Origin: Lelliottia nimipressuralis
Lineage (GTDB): Bacteria; Pseudomonadota; Gammaproteobacteria; Enterobacterales; Enterobacteriaceae
Direction of reading: 5' to 3'
Length of the DNA stretch: 64,000 nucleotides
NCBI RefSeq assembly: GCF_004402045.1
Contig: NZ_SOMG01000014.1
Span: forward strand, 62,001 to 126,000
Notes under the pieces: generated by a model
Seen by the model: the letters and a program-made list of their open reading frames with translations, nothing else
Told to the model about the DNA's origin: nothing
The model's database searches: none
Shown: one piece after another, positions 62,912-64,000 of the stretch
Layout of the letters: every line of letters begins with the position of its first letter
How positions within the stretch are numbered: the first letter of the stretch is position 1
Program-made: the position numbers and the translations under genes

Positions 62912-64000
62912 GTGAAATTAAAAAACCGAAACCGACAACGTCGGGCGCTAATCCCGCACCATTTTTCAAAGAGCTACGAGATCAACGCCCCGCGGCTGAA
63001 AAGCGTGCTGACGCTGTTTATCTCCTTTTTCCTCTGCCTGCTGGTCTTTTCTATCGTCTTTAATTTTTCGGAGACCACGCTGGCGCGCGGCGTGCTGATC
63101 CCGGCTCAGGGTGATGTGGAAGTTCGTGCCAGAGAGTCCGGCACCATCGTTGATTTTGCGGTGCGTCCGGGCCAGTACGTGAAAGAGAATGACCCGCTTT
63201 TTACCGTTTCGCAGGATTACGGCGGCAAACAGGGGTCGGTGGTGCAGTTCGACCGCCAGCAGATGGAAGCAGAGAAAAAGCGCAGCGAGCAGCGCATTCA
63301 AGCCATTGATGATTCTATTGCGTCCTACCGCAAAAATCTGGCGCAGCAGCTGGATCTTACCGCCCGACAGATAGCGGTTTCCCGCGATAAGGTGAAAAAG
63401 CTGCGCGCGCTGCTTAAAAACAACACCGACACGTACGAGGCGTGGAAATCGGTGTCGGGCAAAGGCTATGTCTCAAAGGTGGATCTCGATAAAAGCCACA
63501 ACGACGTGCTCAACGCCCAGCTCAACCTGACCCTGGAGGAGAGCACCATCCTTGACCTGGAGGCGCGTAAAACCAGCCTCACCGACAGCACCCAGTCGCA
63601 AATCGACTCCCTGAGCGAGGAGCAGCTGTACGTGAAGAACCGGATCAGCGAAATCGACCGCAACCTCTCCAGCCGGGGCAGCTCAACGATGGCGATGCTG
63701 GCTCCTGCCGACGGCTACGTGGTGGCGATCAACTTCCCGCCGGGCCGGGCCATTACGCAAAACAGCGAAGTGGTGGTGGTGATCCGTAAAAATACCGCCG
63801 CCTCGATGGAGGGGTATCTCTATGTGCCTGCCACGGGGGTGGGCCGGGTGGCGAAAGGGGATAAGGTGAAGCTGCGCTTTGACTCCTGGCCGGTGGATAA
63901 ATATGGCTCGGTGGAGGCAACCCTGTCTGATTTCTATGAGGTGAATATCGATGCCCATTCGGCGCTCATCCCGCTGCAGGAGGGGCAGAACTACTACCTT
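62912..64000 (+). CDS. HlyD/CvaA-type membrane fusion protein (partial)
   Basis: A frame of 363 codons opens with GTG at 62912, 6 bp after the preceding stop, and runs off the window end. After a basic N-terminus comes one membrane helix (about 34-54, LTLFISFFLCLLVFSIVF), a lipoyl-like half (GTIVDFAVRPGQYVKENDPLF), a long coiled coil (about 115-250), and the second lipoyl half (APADGYVVAINFPPGRAI). This is the layout of CvaA/HlyD adaptor proteins linking the ABC exporter to TolC. No ATG or strong ribosome-binding site fits better. Confidence 0.9.
   Translation, partial: MKLKNRNRQRRALIPHHFSKSYEINAPRLKSVLTLFISFFLCLLVFSIVFNFSETTLARGVLIPAQGDVEVRARESGTIVDFAVRPGQYVKENDPLFTVSQDYGGKQGSVVQFDRQQMEAEKKRSEQRIQAIDDSIASYRKNLAQQLDLTARQIAVSRDKVKKLRALLKNNTDTYEAWKSVSGKGYVSKVDLDKSHNDVLNAQLNLTLEESTILDLEARKTSLTDSTQSQIDSLSEEQLYVKNRISEIDRNLSSRGSSTMAMLAPADGYVVAINFPPGRAITQNSEVVVVIRKNTAASMEGYLYVPATGVGRVAKGDKVKLRFDSWPVDKYGSVEATLSDFYEVNIDAHSALIPLQEGQNYYL

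Overview
The window is chromosomal DNA of an Enterobacteriaceae member, most probably Enterobacter (cloacae complex) or a near relative such as Lelliottia/Leclercia. The gene order follows the E. coli K-12 stretch from ibpA to nlpA (ibpAB, yidE, yidP-glv, yidHG, emrD, tisB-istR, ivbL-ilvBN, uhpABCT, yicN, nepI, yicL, nlpA), and the spacers carry enterobacterial REP/BIME elements of the type GTAGGCCGGGTAAG...CACCCGGC. Accessory blocks that K-12 lacks at these points sit between the syntenic genes. Genus is inferred from gene content only.

Region 1 (1-18 kb) holds the heat-shock pair ibpAB with a sigma32 promoter and RNA thermometers, the YidE transporter, an intact alpha-glucoside PTS operon with its GntR regulator, yidHG, the D-serine module dsdC/dsdXA, a periplasmic GH5-like protein, emrD, a DMT transporter, a GNAT enzyme, the SOS toxin-antitoxin locus tisB/istR (toxin and sRNA both recognisable), and the attenuated valine operon ivbL-ilvBN. 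Region 2 (18-25 kb) is uhpABCT, a metallo-beta-lactamase-fold gene and yicN.

Region 3 (24.8-33 kb) is an accessory island placed exactly between yicN and nepI: a LysR regulator divergent from a tightly packed eight-gene operon (unknown alpha/beta protein, AfsA-type hotdog protein, unknown protein, 4-OT tautomerase, HAD phosphatase, MFS exporter, carboxymuconolactone decarboxylase-like protein, thiolase), then a convergent aldo/keto reductase. The content suggests synthesis and export of a small molecule, possibly a butyrolactone/butenolide-like signal. This is the strongest candidate for an undescribed system.

Region 4 (33-45 kb) holds nepI, a YefM/YoeB-type toxin-antitoxin pair, yicL, a beta-glucoside/cellobiose PTS operon (IIB-IIC-GH1-IIA-porin) with a divergent LacI repressor, small genes and nlpA. 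Region 5 (44-64 kb) is a surface and secretion block: a degenerate EAL protein, two LuxR-type regulators, a four-gene chaperone-usher fimbrial operon, a MarT/FidL-like membrane regulator pair, an ECP (ecpABCDE) pilus operon without ecpR, and then a class II microcin-like locus with two double-glycine peptides, a C39-peptidase ABC exporter, an unknown protein and an HlyD-type protein cut by the window end.

No tRNA, rRNA, CRISPR array, insertion sequence, integrase or prophage gene was recognised.
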